Shown here piece after piece: positions 13,166-22,111 of a stretch of DNA of 27,191 nt. This DNA is from an uncultured Oscillibacter sp. Lineage in GTDB: Bacteria; Bacillota_A; Clostridia; Oscillospirales; Oscillospiraceae. The notes beneath the pieces are model-generated. The model worked only from the letters and a program-made list of their open reading frames with translations, was not told the DNA's origin and did not search any database. Each line of letters begins with the position of its first letter. The first letter of the stretch is position 1. The position numbers and the translations under genes are program-made. The stretch covers positions 1 to 27,191 of the forward strand of contig CATOKC010000036.1 in assembly GCA_951800675.1 (NCBI GenBank). Direction: 5' to 3'.

Positions 13166-14443
13166 ATGAATCTGCTTGTCGTCGGCGGCGGCGGCCGCGA
13201 ACACGCCATCATCAAGAAATTGAAGGAAAATCCAACGGTCGAGACCATTTACGCCCTCCCCGGAAACGGCGGCATTGCCCAGGACGCCGTGTGCGTTCCC
13301 TCCATTGGAGCCAAGGATATAGAATCCATCGTGGACTTTGCCAAATCCCATGCCATCGGCTTTGCCGTGGTAGCCCCGGACGACCCCTTGGCTCTGGGCT
13401 GCGTGGACCGGCTTCACGAGGCCGGTATCCCCTGCTTCGGCCCCGAGGCCAAGGCCGCCCGCATTGAGGCCAGCAAGGTCTTTTCCAAAAACCTGATGCG
13501 AAAATACGGCATTCCCACCGCCCGGTATGAGGTCTTTAACGATCCCGTCAGGGCCCTGGCCTACTTAAAAAACGCCTCCTTCCCCATCGTGGTCAAGGCC
13601 GACGGTCTGGCCCTGGGCAAAGGCGTGCTGATTCCCCAGAATCTCCAAGAGGCGGAGGCCGCCGTGAAGTCCATCATGGAGGACAAGACCTTTGGCGACT
13701 CCGGCAATGAAATCGTCATTGAGGAGTTCCTGACGGGCCCGGAGGTCAGCGTCCTGGCCTTCACCGACGGAACCGCTATCGTCCCCATGGTCTCCTCCAT
13801 GGACCACAAGCGGGCCGGGGACGGCGACACCGGCCCCAACACCGGCGGCATGGGCGCCGTGGCCCCCAACCCCTGCTACACGCCGGAGGCGGCGGCGGAG
13901 TGCATGGAGCGCGTCTTCCTCCCCACCCTGTCCGCCATGCGGGCGGAGGGCTGTCCCTTCAAGGGATGCCTGTACTTCGGCCTCATGCTCACCCCTGACG
14001 GGCCCAAGGTCATCGAGTACAACTGCCGCTTCGGCGACCCGGAGACCCAGGTGGTCCTGCCCCTGCTGAAAACGGACCTGCTGACCATCATGCGGGCCGT
14101 GGAGAATGAGACCCTGGGAGACCTCCCTGTGGAGTGGCGCGACGGCTCCGCCGCCTGCGTCATTCTGGCCTCCGGGGGCTACCCCGGCAGCTATGAGAAG
14201 TGCCGGGTAATCACCATTCCCCAGGACCTTCCCGGGCATGTCACCGTCTACCACGCGGGGGACAAGGCGGCGGACGGGAAGCTGGTGACCAGCGGCGGAC
14301 GGGTCCTGGGCGTCACCGCCACGGGGGACACCCTGGAGGCCGCCTTAAAGGACGCCTACGCCGCCGCGGAGCGCATCCGCTTCGAGGGCAAATATCTCCG
14401 GCACGACATTGGACAGCGGGCTCTCCGGGCCCTGGAGGGATAA
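13166..14443 (+). CDS. purD: phosphoribosylamine-glycine ligase (GAR synthetase)
   Basis: A 425-aa ATP-grasp ligase joining glycine to phosphoribosylamine. Signatures are MNLLVVGGGGREHAIIKKL, ALPGNGGIAQDA, CFGPEAKAARIEASKVFSKNLMRKYGIPTARY, IVVKADGLALGKGVLI, VIEEFLTGPEVSVLAFTDG, DHKRAGDGDTGPNTGGMGAVAPNP and YNCRFGDPETQVVLPLL. The length and domain order are normal. The ATG at 13166 is fixed by the AAGGAGG at 13153-13159, which overlaps the previous stop codon; an earlier in-frame ATG would lie inside purH. Its product PRA is unstable, so direct transfer from the PurF homologue is biochemically expected in this family. Confidence 0.98.
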   Translation: MNLLVVGGGGREHAIIKKLKENPTVETIYALPGNGGIAQDAVCVPSIGAKDIESIVDFAKSHAIGFAVVAPDDPLALGCVDRLHEAGIPCFGPEAKAARIEASKVFSKNLMRKYGIPTARYEVFNDPVRALAYLKNASFPIVVKADGLALGKGVLIPQNLQEAEAAVKSIMEDKTFGDSGNEIVIEEFLTGPEVSVLAFTDGTAIVPMVSSMDHKRAGDGDTGPNTGGMGAVAPNPCYTPEAAAECMERVFLPTLSAMRAEGCPFKGCLYFGLMLTPDGPKVIEYNCRFGDPETQVVLPLLKTDLLTIMRAVENETLGDLPVEWRDGSAACVILASGGYPGSYEKCRVITIPQDLPGHVTVYHAGDKAADGKLVTSGGRVLGVTATGDTLEAALKDAYAAAERIRFEGKYLRHDIGQRALRALEG

Positions 14444-14444
14444 T

Positions 14445-17400
14445 ATGGTACGTCGCATCTATGTAGAAAAACGTCCCGGCCTCAGTCCCGAGGCCGGCCG
14501 CCTGTTGGCGGACCTGCGGGACTTTCTGGGTATTCAGGGCGTCACCGGCGTCCGGATTCTCCACCGCTACGACGTGGAGAACCTGGAAAACCAAGCCTTT
14601 GAGAAGGCCCGCCGGACAGTATTCTCCGAGCCCCAGGTGGATATTGTCTGGGACGAGGCGGTCCCCGTTGCCGGAGACCGCCCCCGCTGGTCCCTGGCCG
14701 TAGAGCCCCTGCCGGGGCAGTTCGACCAGCGGGCGGACTCCGCCGCCCAGTGCATCCAGCTGATGACCGGCGGCGAGCGTCCCCTGGTGCGGACCGCCAC
14801 GGAGTATTGGTTCGAAAGCGCCGGAGAGGGGCCGTTCCCCTTTACAAAGGAGAATGAGGAAAAAATCCGCCGCCACCTCATCAACCCGGTGGAGAGCCGG
14901 GAGGCCTCCCTGGACAAGCCCGCCACCCTGGTTCAAGAGCACCTGGTCCCGGACCAGGTGGAGACACTGAACGGCTTTACCGCCATGGGAGAAGCGGCCC
15001 CGCAAGCCCTGCTGGAGAAGCTGGGCCTTGCCATGGACCTGGACGATCTCAAATTCCTGCAAGCCTATTTCCGGGACACGGAGAAGCGGGACCCCACCAT
15101 TACGGAGGTCCGGGTGGTGGATACCTACTGGTCCGACCACTGCCGCCACACCACCTTCTCCACCCACATCGACGGCGGAGAAATCGAGGATCCGAATGTC
15201 AAGCACGCGTATTACCACTACCTGAAGCTGCGAAGCGAGGTCTACGGTGAGAAGGCCAAGGACCGTCCCGAAACCCTGATGGACATCGCCACCATCGCGG
15301 CCAAGGCCCTGAAAAAGCGGGGCCTCCTCCCCGAGCTGGACGAGAGCGAGGAGATCAACGCCTGCTCCATCCACGTCCCCGCCGTGGTGAACGGCAAACC
15401 GCAGGACTGGCTTCTGATGTTCAAAAACGAGACCCACAACCACCCCACGGAGATCGAGCCCTTCGGCGGCGCGGCCACCTGCATCGGCGGCTGCATCCGG
15501 GACCCCCTGTCCGGCCGGGCCTATGTCCATCAGGCCATGCGCCTCACCGGCTGCGGCGACCCCCGGACGCCGCTGGCCGACACCCTTCCCGGCAAGCTCC
15601 CCCAGCGGAAGCTCTGCCAGACGGCGGCGGCGGGCTATTCCTCCTACGGAAACCAAATCGGCCTGGCTACCGGGCACGTCGCCGAGGTCTACCACCCGGG
15701 GTACGTCGCCAAGCATTTGGAGGTCGGCGCCGTGGTGGGCGCGGCCCCGGCGGAAAACGTCCGGCGGGAGCGCCCCGCCCCCGGGGACGTGGTCATCCTC
15801 CTGGGCGGCCGCACGGGCCGGGACGGCATCGGCGGAGCCACCGGCTCCTCCAAGAGCCACGACCAAAAATCCCTCCAAACCATGGCCAGCGAGGTCCAGA
15901 AGGGCAACGCCCCGGAGGAGCGGAAAATCCAGCGCCTCTTCCGGGACGGGAAGGTTACCCGCCTCGTCAAGCGGTGCAACGACTTCGGCGCGGGCGGCGT
16001 ATCCGTCGCCATCGGCGAGCTGGCGGACGGCCTGACCATCGACCTGGACGCGGTACGGAAGAAATACGACGGCCTGGACGGCACGGAGCTTGCCATCTCC
16101 GAGAGCCAGGAGCGCATGGCGGTGGTGGTGTCCCCCGAGGACGCGGAAGCCTTCATCGCCGCCGCTAGAGCGGAAAACCTGGAGGCTTACCAGGTGGCCG
16201 TGGTGACGGCGGAGCCCCGCATGGTCATGCACTGGCAAGGGAAAACCATTGTCAGTCTGAGCCGGGAGTTCCTAAACTCCAACGGCGCAGTGAAGCATGC
16301 CCAGGTCTCCGTCCCGGAAATTCAGCGCCATCTGCTCACCGGCGATCCAGGAAGCCTCCGGGAAACGGCCTCCAGCCTGCAATGCGCCTCCCGCCGGGGG
16401 CTGGTGGAGCGATTCGACTCCACCATCGGCGCGGGCAGCGTCACCATGCCCTATGGCGGGAAACGTCAGAGGACCCCCGCCCAGTCCATGACCGCCCTCC
16501 TCCCGGTTCTGCCGGGCCAGGAGACGGAACAGGCCAGCGTCATGGCCTGGGGTTTCGACCCGGAGATCATGAGTGAGGACCCCTACATGGGAGCCTATAG
16601 CAGCGTGGCGATCTCCCTGGCCAAGCTGGTTGCCTCCGGTGCGGATTACAAGGCCGCTTACCTGACCTTACAGGAATACTTTGAAAAGCTGCGGACGGAC
16701 CCGGACCGCTGGGGCAAGCCCTTTGCCGCCCTCCTGGGGGCCATGGAGGCCCAGATGGACTTCGGCGCGGCGGCCATCGGCGGCAAGGACTCCATGTCCG
16801 GCTCCTTCCTGAATCTGGACGTTCCCCCGACGCTGATTTCCTTTGCCATCGCCCCCATTCAGGCGGGAGAGGTGATTACCCCGGAGTTCAAAGAGGCGGG
16901 GCATCCGGTCTACGCCTTCGGCGGCGGCAACGCGACGAATCTGAAAGCCGCTTGGGCGGCGTTCCATGAACTGGCCCAAAGCGGCAAGGTCAAAGCCGCC
17001 TGGGCCGTGGAGCACAGCACGGCGGAGGCCGTCATGAACATGTCCTTCGGCAACCGGATCGGCTTCACCGCCGGCGCCGCCGTCCCCCACCGCTGGTACG
17101 GCCTGAACCGGGGGACCATCGTAGCCGAGCTGACAGAGGACGCCGGCCACCCCTGCGCCAAGCGCATTGGCGTCACCACAGCGGAGCCGGTGATTACCAT
17201 CGGTGATGATTCCGCCCCCATCGACGAGCTGTTATCGATGAACGAGGCGGTTTTGGCGGACGTGTACCCCACCCGGACCCCCGCGGAGGGCAAGGCCCCG
17301 GTCCTGGACTGCCCCGCCTTCACCCGGCCCATTCCCAAGATTGGCGCGGCCAAGCCCAAGGTTCTCATCCCCGTCTTTCCCGGCACCAACTGCGAATACG

Positions 17401-18155
17401 ACAGCGCCCGGGCCGCTCAGAGGGCGGGCTTGGAGCCGGAAATCTTCGTCATTAACAACCAGTCCGCTAAGGACGTATCCGAATCCGCCGCCGCCTTTGC
17501 CCAAAGGCTCCGGGAAAGCCGGATTCTCTTCCTTCCCGGCGGCTTCTCCGGCGGCGACGAGCCCGACGGCTCCGGCAAATTTATAACCGCCTTCCTGCGG
17601 GGGCCGGAGACCTCCGAGGCCGTCATGGACCTTCTCCAGAACCGGGACGGCCTGGCCCTTGGCATCTGCAACGGCTTCCAGGCCCTCATCAAGTTAGGGC
17701 TGGTCCCCTATGGCGAAATCCGGGATACGGACGAGACCTGCCCCACCCTCTCCTTCAATCGCCTGGGACGGCACCAGTCCAAAATTGTGAATACCCGCAT
17801 TGTCTCCAACAAATCCCCCTGGCTGGCCCGGGTGGCCCCCGGCCAGGTCTACGCCGTCCCCATCTCCCATGGCGAGGGCCGCTTCCTCTGCGCCCCGGAG
17901 CTTTTGAAAGCCCTGGCGGAAAACGGGCAGATCGCCACCCAGTACGCGGATTTGGAGGGCCTGCCCACCATGGACCCGGACTTCAACCCCAACGGCTCCG
18001 CCTGGGCGGTGGAGGGCGTCACCTCTCCCGACGGACGGGTTTTCGGCAAGATGGGCCACGCCGAGCGCGTCGGCCCGGGGCTGTACCGGAACGTCCCCGG
18101 CGAATACGACCTCCAGCTTTTCCAGGCCGCCAGGGATTATTTCGCCGTTCTCTGA
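14445..18155 (+). CDS. purL: phosphoribosylformylglycinamidine (FGAM) synthase, single-chain
   Basis: A 1236-aa single polypeptide converting FGAR to FGAM with glutamine and ATP. It is the clade II long form found in Clostridia and differs in layout from the PurS/PurQ/PurL complex of Bacillus. N-terminal PurS-like region (~1-75). Synthetase core with TYWSDHCRHTTFSTHI, FKNETHNHPTEIEPFGGAATCIGGCIRDPLSGRAY, GGRTGRDGIGGATGSS and CNDFGAGGVSVAIGELADG, then a second half with IGGKDSMSGSF. C-terminal class I glutamine amidotransferase (~975-1236) with the intact triad Cys1075 (LGICNGFQAL), His1142 and Glu1144 (SHGEGRF). So this enzyme, unlike the operon's PurF homologue, keeps a working glutaminase site. 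The ATG lies 1 nt after the purD stop, with GGAGGG upstream. It ends the operon apart from possible read-through into guaB. Confidence 0.97.
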   Translation: MVRRIYVEKRPGLSPEAGRLLADLRDFLGIQGVTGVRILHRYDVENLENQAFEKARRTVFSEPQVDIVWDEAVPVAGDRPRWSLAVEPLPGQFDQRADSAAQCIQLMTGGERPLVRTATEYWFESAGEGPFPFTKENEEKIRRHLINPVESREASLDKPATLVQEHLVPDQVETLNGFTAMGEAAPQALLEKLGLAMDLDDLKFLQAYFRDTEKRDPTITEVRVVDTYWSDHCRHTTFSTHIDGGEIEDPNVKHAYYHYLKLRSEVYGEKAKDRPETLMDIATIAAKALKKRGLLPELDESEEINACSIHVPAVVNGKPQDWLLMFKNETHNHPTEIEPFGGAATCIGGCIRDPLSGRAYVHQAMRLTGCGDPRTPLADTLPGKLPQRKLCQTAAAGYSSYGNQIGLATGHVAEVYHPGYVAKHLEVGAVVGAAPAENVRRERPAPGDVVILLGGRTGRDGIGGATGSSKSHDQKSLQTMASEVQKGNAPEERKIQRLFRDGKVTRLVKRCNDFGAGGVSVAIGELADGLTIDLDAVRKKYDGLDGTELAISESQERMAVVVSPEDAEAFIAAARAENLEAYQVAVVTAEPRMVMHWQGKTIVSLSREFLNSNGAVKHAQVSVPEIQRHLLTGDPGSLRETASSLQCASRRGLVERFDSTIGAGSVTMPYGGKRQRTPAQSMTALLPVLPGQETEQASVMAWGFDPEIMSEDPYMGAYSSVAISLAKLVASGADYKAAYLTLQEYFEKLRTDPDRWGKPFAALLGAMEAQMDFGAAAIGGKDSMSGSFLNLDVPPTLISFAIAPIQAGEVITPEFKEAGHPVYAFGGGNATNLKAAWAAFHELAQSGKVKAAWAVEHSTAEAVMNMSFGNRIGFTAGAAVPHRWYGLNRGTIVAELTEDAGHPCAKRIGVTTAEPVITIGDDSAPIDELLSMNEAVLADVYPTRTPAEGKAPVLDCPAFTRPIPKIGAAKPKVLIPVFPGTNCEYDSARAAQRAGLEPEIFVINNQSAKDVSESAAAFAQRLRESRILFLPGGFSGGDEPDGSGKFITAFLRGPETSEAVMDLLQNRDGLALGICNGFQALIKLGLVPYGEIRDTDETCPTLSFNRLGRHQSKIVNTRIVSNKSPWLARVAPGQVYAVPISHGEGRFLCAPELLKALAENGQIATQYADLEGLPTMDPDFNPNGSAWAVEGVTSPDGRVFGKMGHAERVGPGLYRNVPGEYDLQLFQAARDYFAVL

Positions 18156-18164
18156 AACAGGGGC

Positions 18165-18194
18165 TTGACAAGTCCCCCAAGGGTAGTGTATACT
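18165..18194 (+). promoter_or_regulatory. promoter of guaB
   Basis: Perfect -35 TTGACA (18165-18170), an 18-bp spacer and -10 TATACT (18189-18194), the same boxes and spacing as the promoter at 3535-3564. It lies in the 70-nt gap after purL. IMP dehydrogenase can therefore be made independently of the purine operon; I see no terminator before it, so read-through is also possible. Confidence 0.86.
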
Positions 18195-18225
18195 TCCTAA
18201 AATTTATAAAAACGAGGTGTCCGCT

Positions 18226-19737
18226 ATGGCCTACTTTTTCTCCGAGCCCTCACACACCTTCAGCGAGTACCTGCTGGTTCCCGGCTACTCCTCCGCCGAG
18301 TGCGTACCCGCCAACGTAACCCTAAAGACCCCGGTGGTGAAGTTCAAGCGCGGTGAGGAGTGCCCCCTGACCATGAACGTGCCCATGGTCTCCGCCGTCA
18401 TGCAGGCTGTCTCCGGCGAGCAGATGGGCATTGGCCTTGCCAAGGAGGGCGGCATCGCCTTCATCTTCGTCTCCCAGCCCGTGGAACAGCAGGCGGAAAT
18501 GGTCCGCCGGGTGAAAAACCACAAGGCGGGCTTTGTCTCCAGTGACTCCAACCTCCGGATTGGGGATACCCTGGCGGATGTGCTGGCCCTGAAAGAGCGC
18601 TCCGGCCACTCCACAATGGCCGTCACCGACGACGGCACCGGCACGGGCAGGCTCTTAGGCCTCGTCACCAGCCGGGACTACCGGGTCAGCCGCCTGGACC
18701 CCGACACCCCCGTGACGGACTTCATGACCCCCTTTGATAAGCTGATCTACGCCCCCGAGGGCACCAGCCTGAAAGAGGCCAACGACATCATCTGGGACCG
18801 GAAGCTCAACGCCCTGCCCATCGTCTCCCAGGACGGCCATCTGGTGAGCTTCGTCTTCCGCAAGGACTACGACTCCCACAAGGGCAACCCCCTGGAGCTG
18901 CTGGACGGCCAGAAGCGCTACGTGGTGGGCGCGGGCATCAACACCCGGGACTACGCGGAGCGGGTCCCCGCCCTGGTGGACGCCGGGGTGGACGTGCTGG
19001 TCATCGACTCCTCCGAGGGCTATTCCGAATGGCAGGCCCGGACCCTGCAATGGATTCGGGAGCGCTACGGCGACACGGTAAAAGTGGGCGCGGGCAACGT
19101 GGTGGACGGCGAGGGCTTCCGCTTCCTGGCGGACGCCGGGGCGGACTTCGTGAAAATCGGCATCGGCGGCGGCTCCATCTGCATCACCCGGGAGACCAAG
19201 GGCATCGGCCGGGGCCAGGCCACGGCGGTCATCGACGTGGCGGCGGCGCGGGACAAGTACTTTGAGGAAACCGGCGTTTACGTCCCCATCTGCGCCGACG
19301 GCGGCATCGTCCAGGACTATCATATCACCCTTGCCCTGGCCATGGGCGCGGACTTCTGCATGCTGGGCCGGTACTTCTCCCGGTTCGACGAGAGCCCCAC
19401 CAGCAAAATCCTCATTGGCGGCAGCTATATGAAGGAGTACTGGGGCGAGGGCAGCGCCCGGGCCCGGAACTGGCAGCGCTACGACCTGGGCGGCGCGGCG
19501 AAGCTCTCCTTTGAGGAGGGCGTGGACTCCTACGTCCCCTATGCCGGCGCCCTGGCGGACGGCATGGCCACCACCCTGGCAAAGATCCGCTCCACCATGT
19601 GCAACTGCGGCGCGCTGACGATTCCCGAGCTCCGGGAGAAAGCCAAGCTGACCCTTGTCAGCTCCGTTTCCATTGTGGAGGGCGGGGCGCACGACGTGCT
19701 CCTCAAGGACTCCGCCGGAGCGGTGGGGAGAAATTAA
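18226..19737 (+). CDS. guaB: inosine-5'-monophosphate dehydrogenase
   Basis: A 503-aa NAD-dependent enzyme oxidising IMP to XMP, the committed step to GMP. The catalytic barrel has [33 protein letters not shown], the catalytic loop [22 protein letters not shown] with Cys319, ADGGI and the flap [17 protein letters not shown] with Arg418-Tyr419. Two CBS modules are inserted at ~95-215. The catalytic Cys, Arg and Tyr positions coincide with those of the Tritrichomonas foetus enzyme (Cys319, Arg418, Tyr419) and the flap sequence resembles it more than the E. coli type, so it belongs to that IMPDH clade. The start is the ATG at 18226, 6 nt after GAGGTG; an in-frame GTG 9 nt upstream is less likely. 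It has its own promoter and terminator. Confidence 0.96.
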   Translation: MAYFFSEPSHTFSEYLLVPGYSSAECVPANVTLKTPVVKFKRGEECPLTMNVPMVSAVMQAVSGEQMGIGLAKEGGIAFIFVSQPVEQQAEMVRRVKNHKAGFVSSDSNLRIGDTLADVLALKERSGHSTMAVTDDGTGTGRLLGLVTSRDYRVSRLDPDTPVTDFMTPFDKLIYAPEGTSLKEANDIIWDRKLNALPIVSQDGHLVSFVFRKDYDSHKGNPLELLDGQKRYVVGAGINTRDYAERVPALVDAGVDVLVIDSSEGYSEWQARTLQWIRERYGDTVKVGAGNVVDGEGFRFLADAGADFVKIGIGGGSICITRETKGIGRGQATAVIDVAAARDKYFEETGVYVPICADGGIVQDYHITLALAMGADFCMLGRYFSRFDESPTSKILIGGSYMKEYWGEGSARARNWQRYDLGGAAKLSFEEGVDSYVPYAGALADGMATTLAKIRSTMCNCGALTIPELREKAKLTLVSSVSIVEGGAHDVLLKDSAGAVGRN

Positions 19738-19773
19738 AAAAGAAGGTCCGCCTCCATGGGAGGCGGGCCTTTT
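19737..19773. terminator. bidirectional terminator between guaB and the membrane-protein gene
   Basis: An 11-bp stem GGTCCGCCTCC-ATG-GGAGGCGGGCC (19745? to 19769, first G at 19745-19746, one G-U pair) is followed by TTTT on the plus strand and preceded by a run of A (19736-19741) that gives a U run on the minus strand. It can end guaB and the converging membrane-protein gene. Confidence 0.88.
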
Positions 19774-19780
19774 CCCTTAT

Positions 19781-20197
19781 TCAGGTATGTTCATCATAGT
19801 ACACCCAGGTAAAGAAATCCGTAACCAGCGAGATGAAAAACGCCGCCATCAGCCCCAGGCCCACGTAAATCAGGGTCTCCTGCCCCGTCGTCTTTCCCCA
19901 GGCAATCAGCACCAGCTCCGCCGCCAGGAACGCAATCTGACTGATACAGTACGCCTGGCTTCTGGATTTCAGCTTCACCAGCCGGTTGCGTTCGTCCCAT
20001 TCCTCCACCTTGTCCTCCCGGGACCACTTGGGGGACAGGCTCCGAAGGACCCCGGCCCCGCCCAGGAGCAGCAAAGGCCCCACCAGCGCGCCGTCGTGCC
20101 AGTCAAAGCCCCGCAAAGCGCCCCGCGCCAGGTTCAGCGCCCCCAAAAACAGGGCGAAGAGGCCAAAGGCAAAGTTCTTCTTATGATAGATTTTCAT
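19781..20197 (-). CDS. small integral membrane protein next to an XRE regulator
   Basis: A 138-aa protein with about four hydrophobic segments (~8-25 NFAFGLFALFLGALNLARG, ~38-52 ALVGPLLLLGGAGVL, ~82-100 AYCISQIAFLAAELVLIAWG, ~108-128 LIYVGLGLMAAFFISLVTDFF) and a central charged loop KVEEWDERNRLVKLKSRSQ. The DERN-containing loop between helix pairs resembles small DUF2178-type membrane proteins that often sit beside small XRE regulators in Firmicutes; I hold that family call loosely. The ATG has GGAGAGGA upstream. The XRE gene ends 66 nt ahead of it, so both are probably one transcript from the promoter at 20544-20572. The function is unknown. Confidence 0.8.
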   Translation of the reverse strand: MKIYHKKNFAFGLFALFLGALNLARGALRGFDWHDGALVGPLLLLGGAGVLRSLSPKWSREDKVEEWDERNRLVKLKSRSQAYCISQIAFLAAELVLIAWGKTTGQETLIYVGLGLMAAFFISLVTDFFTWVYYDEHT

Positions 20198-20263
20198 GAC
20201 AAATCCTCTCCTTCAAGCAAGTCTTTCCAGACGCGGCCACGCCAATGGCCGGGCAGCCGCCTC

Positions 20264-20497
20264 TTATGGCAAATCCTCATACTTCCGGTCCTCCCATTCC
20301 CGATTTTCCCGAAGACAGCAAAGCTCCTCCACCGTCACGCCAAAGACCTCCGCCATCCGATAGGCCAGCATCAGCGACGGGCTGTACCGCTCTTTCTCAA
20401 TGGAAATGATGGTCCGCGCCGAGACATGAACCCGCTCCGCCAGCTGCTGCTGGGTCATGCCCGCGGCGGTCCGCAGCTCCTTCACCTTTGTTTTCAC
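20264..20497 (-). CDS. XRE family transcriptional regulator (small HTH protein)
   Basis: A 77-aa DNA-binding protein made almost entirely of one HTH_XRE domain: VKELRTAAGMTQQQLAERVHVSARTIISIEKERYSPSLMLAYRMAEVFGVTVEELCCL, followed by an acidic tail. The start is GTG at 20497, 5 nt after GGGAGGG; the nearby ATG at 20502 leads to an immediate stop in another frame. Regulators of this YozG-like size commonly repress their own operon. The repeated ATGAAG-N4-CTTCAT palindromes around its promoter are the natural candidates for its binding sites, which is inference from position. Confidence 0.92.
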   Translation of the reverse strand: MKTKVKELRTAAGMTQQQLAERVHVSARTIISIEKERYSPSLMLAYRMAEVFGVTVEELCCLRENREWEDRKYEDLP

Positions 20498-20513
20498 GCC
20501 ATCCCTCCCGCAT

Positions 20514-20529
20514 GTGAAGTCCGCTTCTT
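20514..20529. promoter_or_regulatory. degenerate operator copy (O1)
   Basis: GTGAAG-TCCG-CTTCTT has ten of twelve arm bases of the ATGAAG-N4-CTTCAT palindrome seen in the two perfect copies. It lies inside the transcribed region, between the start site and the XRE ribosome binding site. Confidence 0.5.
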
Positions 20530-20546
20530 ATGAAGCTAACTTCATA
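20529..20546. promoter_or_regulatory. operator palindrome overlapping the XRE promoter -10 (O2)
   Basis: TATGAAG-CTAA-CTTCATA is a perfect inverted repeat with 7-bp arms. It covers the downstream edge of the -10 box and the start site, so a bound protein would block transcription. Confidence 0.72.
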
Positions 20547-20572
20547 TTACCACAATGTTTGTTCCTCGTCAA
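20544..20572 (-). promoter_or_regulatory. promoter of the XRE-membrane protein operon
   Basis: On the minus strand, TTGACG (20567-20572), a 17-bp spacer and TAATAT (20544-20549) form a strong promoter directed at the XRE gene. Palindromic operators lie on both sides of it. Confidence 0.82.
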
Positions 20573-20580
20573 GAGAAAGC

Positions 20581-20596
20581 ATGAAGTTCCCTTCAT
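20581..20596. promoter_or_regulatory. operator palindrome upstream of the XRE promoter -35 (O3)
   Basis: ATGAAG-TTCC-CTTCAT is a perfect copy of the same palindrome with a different centre, 9 bp upstream of the -35 box. It lies 51 bp from O2, about five helical turns, which would allow cooperative binding on one face of the DNA. Confidence 0.68.
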
Positions 20597-20611
20597 ATTT
20601 TTTCATGAAAG

Positions 20612-20637
20612 GAGCCCCCGGCCGGCGCCGGGGGCTC
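20612..20637 (-). terminator. terminator of the cysE-cysS operon
   Basis: A perfect 11-bp stem, GAGCCCCCGGC / GCCGGGGGCTC, with a 4-nt loop lies 12 nt beyond the cysS stop codon. On the minus strand it is followed only by CUUUC, a weak U tract, so efficiency is uncertain. Confidence 0.7.
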
Positions 20638-20648
20638 TTCCCGCTCTC

Positions 20649-22091
20649 TTACACTCTCTTCCAGGCCGCTCCGCCCTTCACGTCGGTGACCTCAATGCCC
20701 TGGGCTTTCAGCTCGTCCCGGATACGGTCCGCCTCGGCAAAGTTCTTCGCCTTCTTGGCCTCATAGCGGGCCAGCACCTTGGCGTCAATCTCCGGGTCTC
20801 CCTCGCCGGTGATCACATAGTCCCCGCCGCCGCTCTGGACCGCCTGGGCCGCCTTCTCCCGGAGGGCCGCCGCCTTCTCCAGCAGGCTCATGGACAGCAC
20901 CTTGTCGAACTCCCCGATGACGGCCAGCTTGGTGGCGTCATTGGTCTTGGCTTTCAGAGCGTCGAAAACCGCCGTCACCGCCATGGAGGTATTCAGGTCG
21001 TTCCCCACCTGCTGGAGGAACTTCTCCCGGTACTCGCCGAACACCGCCTGGTCCACGTCCCCCTCGGGCTTCAAGGCCGCGACGCGGTTCAGCAGTTTCG
21101 TGTAGGCCGCCGCCGCGTTGTCCAGGTTCTCCCAGGTGAACACCAGGGTCTTCCGGTAGTGGCTCTGGAGACAGAACCAGCGGTAGGCCAGGGGGTCATA
21201 CCCCTTCTCCTCCAGCAAAGAGACGGTCAAAAACTCCCCCTTAGACTTGGACATTTTCCCCGCCGGGTCGTTCAGGTGGTGGACATGGAACCACTGGGGG
21301 CACCAGGGATGGCCCAGGTAGCTCTCCGACTGGGCAATCTCGTTGGTGTGGTGGGGGAAGGCGTTGTCCACGCCGCCACAGTGGAGGTCCAGGTACTCCC
21401 CGTTGTACTTCATGGAAATGCCGGAGCACTCGATATGCCAGCCGGGATACCCCACGCCCCAGGGGGAATCCCACTTGAGGGCCTGATCCTCAAATTTCGA
21501 CTTGGTGAACCAGAGCACAAAGTCGTTTTTGTTCCGCTTGTTGGAGTCCTCCTCCACGCCCTCCCGGACGCCCACGGCCAAATCATCCTCGTCGTGGTCG
21601 TTGAAAATATAGTACCGTTCCAGCTTGGAGCTGTCAAAGTACACGTTTCCTCCAGCCAAATAGGCATAGCCGGTGTCCACCAGCTTGGAGATGATCTGGA
21701 TATACTCGTCAATGCACCCGGTGGCGGGCTGGACCACATCGGGGGTCTTGATGTTCAGCTTCCGGCAGTCGTCAAAGAAGGCGTCGGTGTAGAATTTGGC
21801 GATGTCCATCACCGTCTTGTTCTCCCGCTTGGCCCCCTTGAGCATTTTGTCCTCTCCGGTGTCGGCGTCGCTGGAGAGGTGCCCCACGTCGGTGATGTTC
21901 ATAACCCGGTTCACGTCGTACCCGGCGAAACGGAGATACTTCTCCAGCACGTCCTCCATGATATAGCTCCGGAGGTTCCCGATGTGCGCGAAGTGGTACA
22001 CCGTGGGGCCGCAGGTGTACATCTCCACCCGGCCGGGGGTGTGGGTTTTGAACTCTTCCTTCTTGTGGGTCGCGGAATTATAAAGATACAT
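20649..22091 (-). CDS. cysS: cysteinyl-tRNA synthetase
   Basis: A 480-aa class I synthetase charging tRNA-Cys. It has the zinc-binding Cys in MYTCGPTVYHFAHIGNLRSY, which includes the HIGH-type motif (HIGN); YPGWHIECSGIS and HTNEIAQSES, with the other zinc ligands and the signature HHTNEIAQ; the KMSKSKGEFLTV loop (~280-292); an anticodon-binding helical region; and the small C-terminal segment KNFAEADRIRDELKAQGIEV typical of CysRS. The length is normal. AGGAGGAG lies upstream of the ATG. It is the last gene of the cysE operon, so its level follows tRNA-Cys charging through the T-box leader. Confidence 0.98.
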   Translation of the reverse strand: MYLYNSATHKKEEFKTHTPGRVEMYTCGPTVYHFAHIGNLRSYIMEDVLEKYLRFAGYDVNRVMNITDVGHLSSDADTGEDKMLKGAKRENKTVMDIAKFYTDAFFDDCRKLNIKTPDVVQPATGCIDEYIQIISKLVDTGYAYLAGGNVYFDSSKLERYYIFNDHDEDDLAVGVREGVEEDSNKRNKNDFVLWFTKSKFEDQALKWDSPWGVGYPGWHIECSGISMKYNGEYLDLHCGGVDNAFPHHTNEIAQSESYLGHPWCPQWFHVHHLNDPAGKMSKSKGEFLTVSLLEEKGYDPLAYRWFCLQSHYRKTLVFTWENLDNAAAAYTKLLNRVAALKPEGDVDQAVFGEYREKFLQQVGNDLNTSMAVTAVFDALKAKTNDATKLAVIGEFDKVLSMSLLEKAAALREKAAQAVQSGGGDYVITGEGDPEIDAKVLARYEAKKAKNFAEADRIRDELKAQGIEVTDVKGGAAWKRV

Positions 22092-22111
22092 AAGAATACT
22101 CCTCCTCTTTT

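Noticed and set aside
14313..16238. Long minus-strand open frame opposite purL (641 codons)
   Set aside because: It is antisense to strongly conserved purL and purD sequence. Long open antisense frames are expected in high-G+C coding DNA, and it has no ribosome binding site or recognisable domain.
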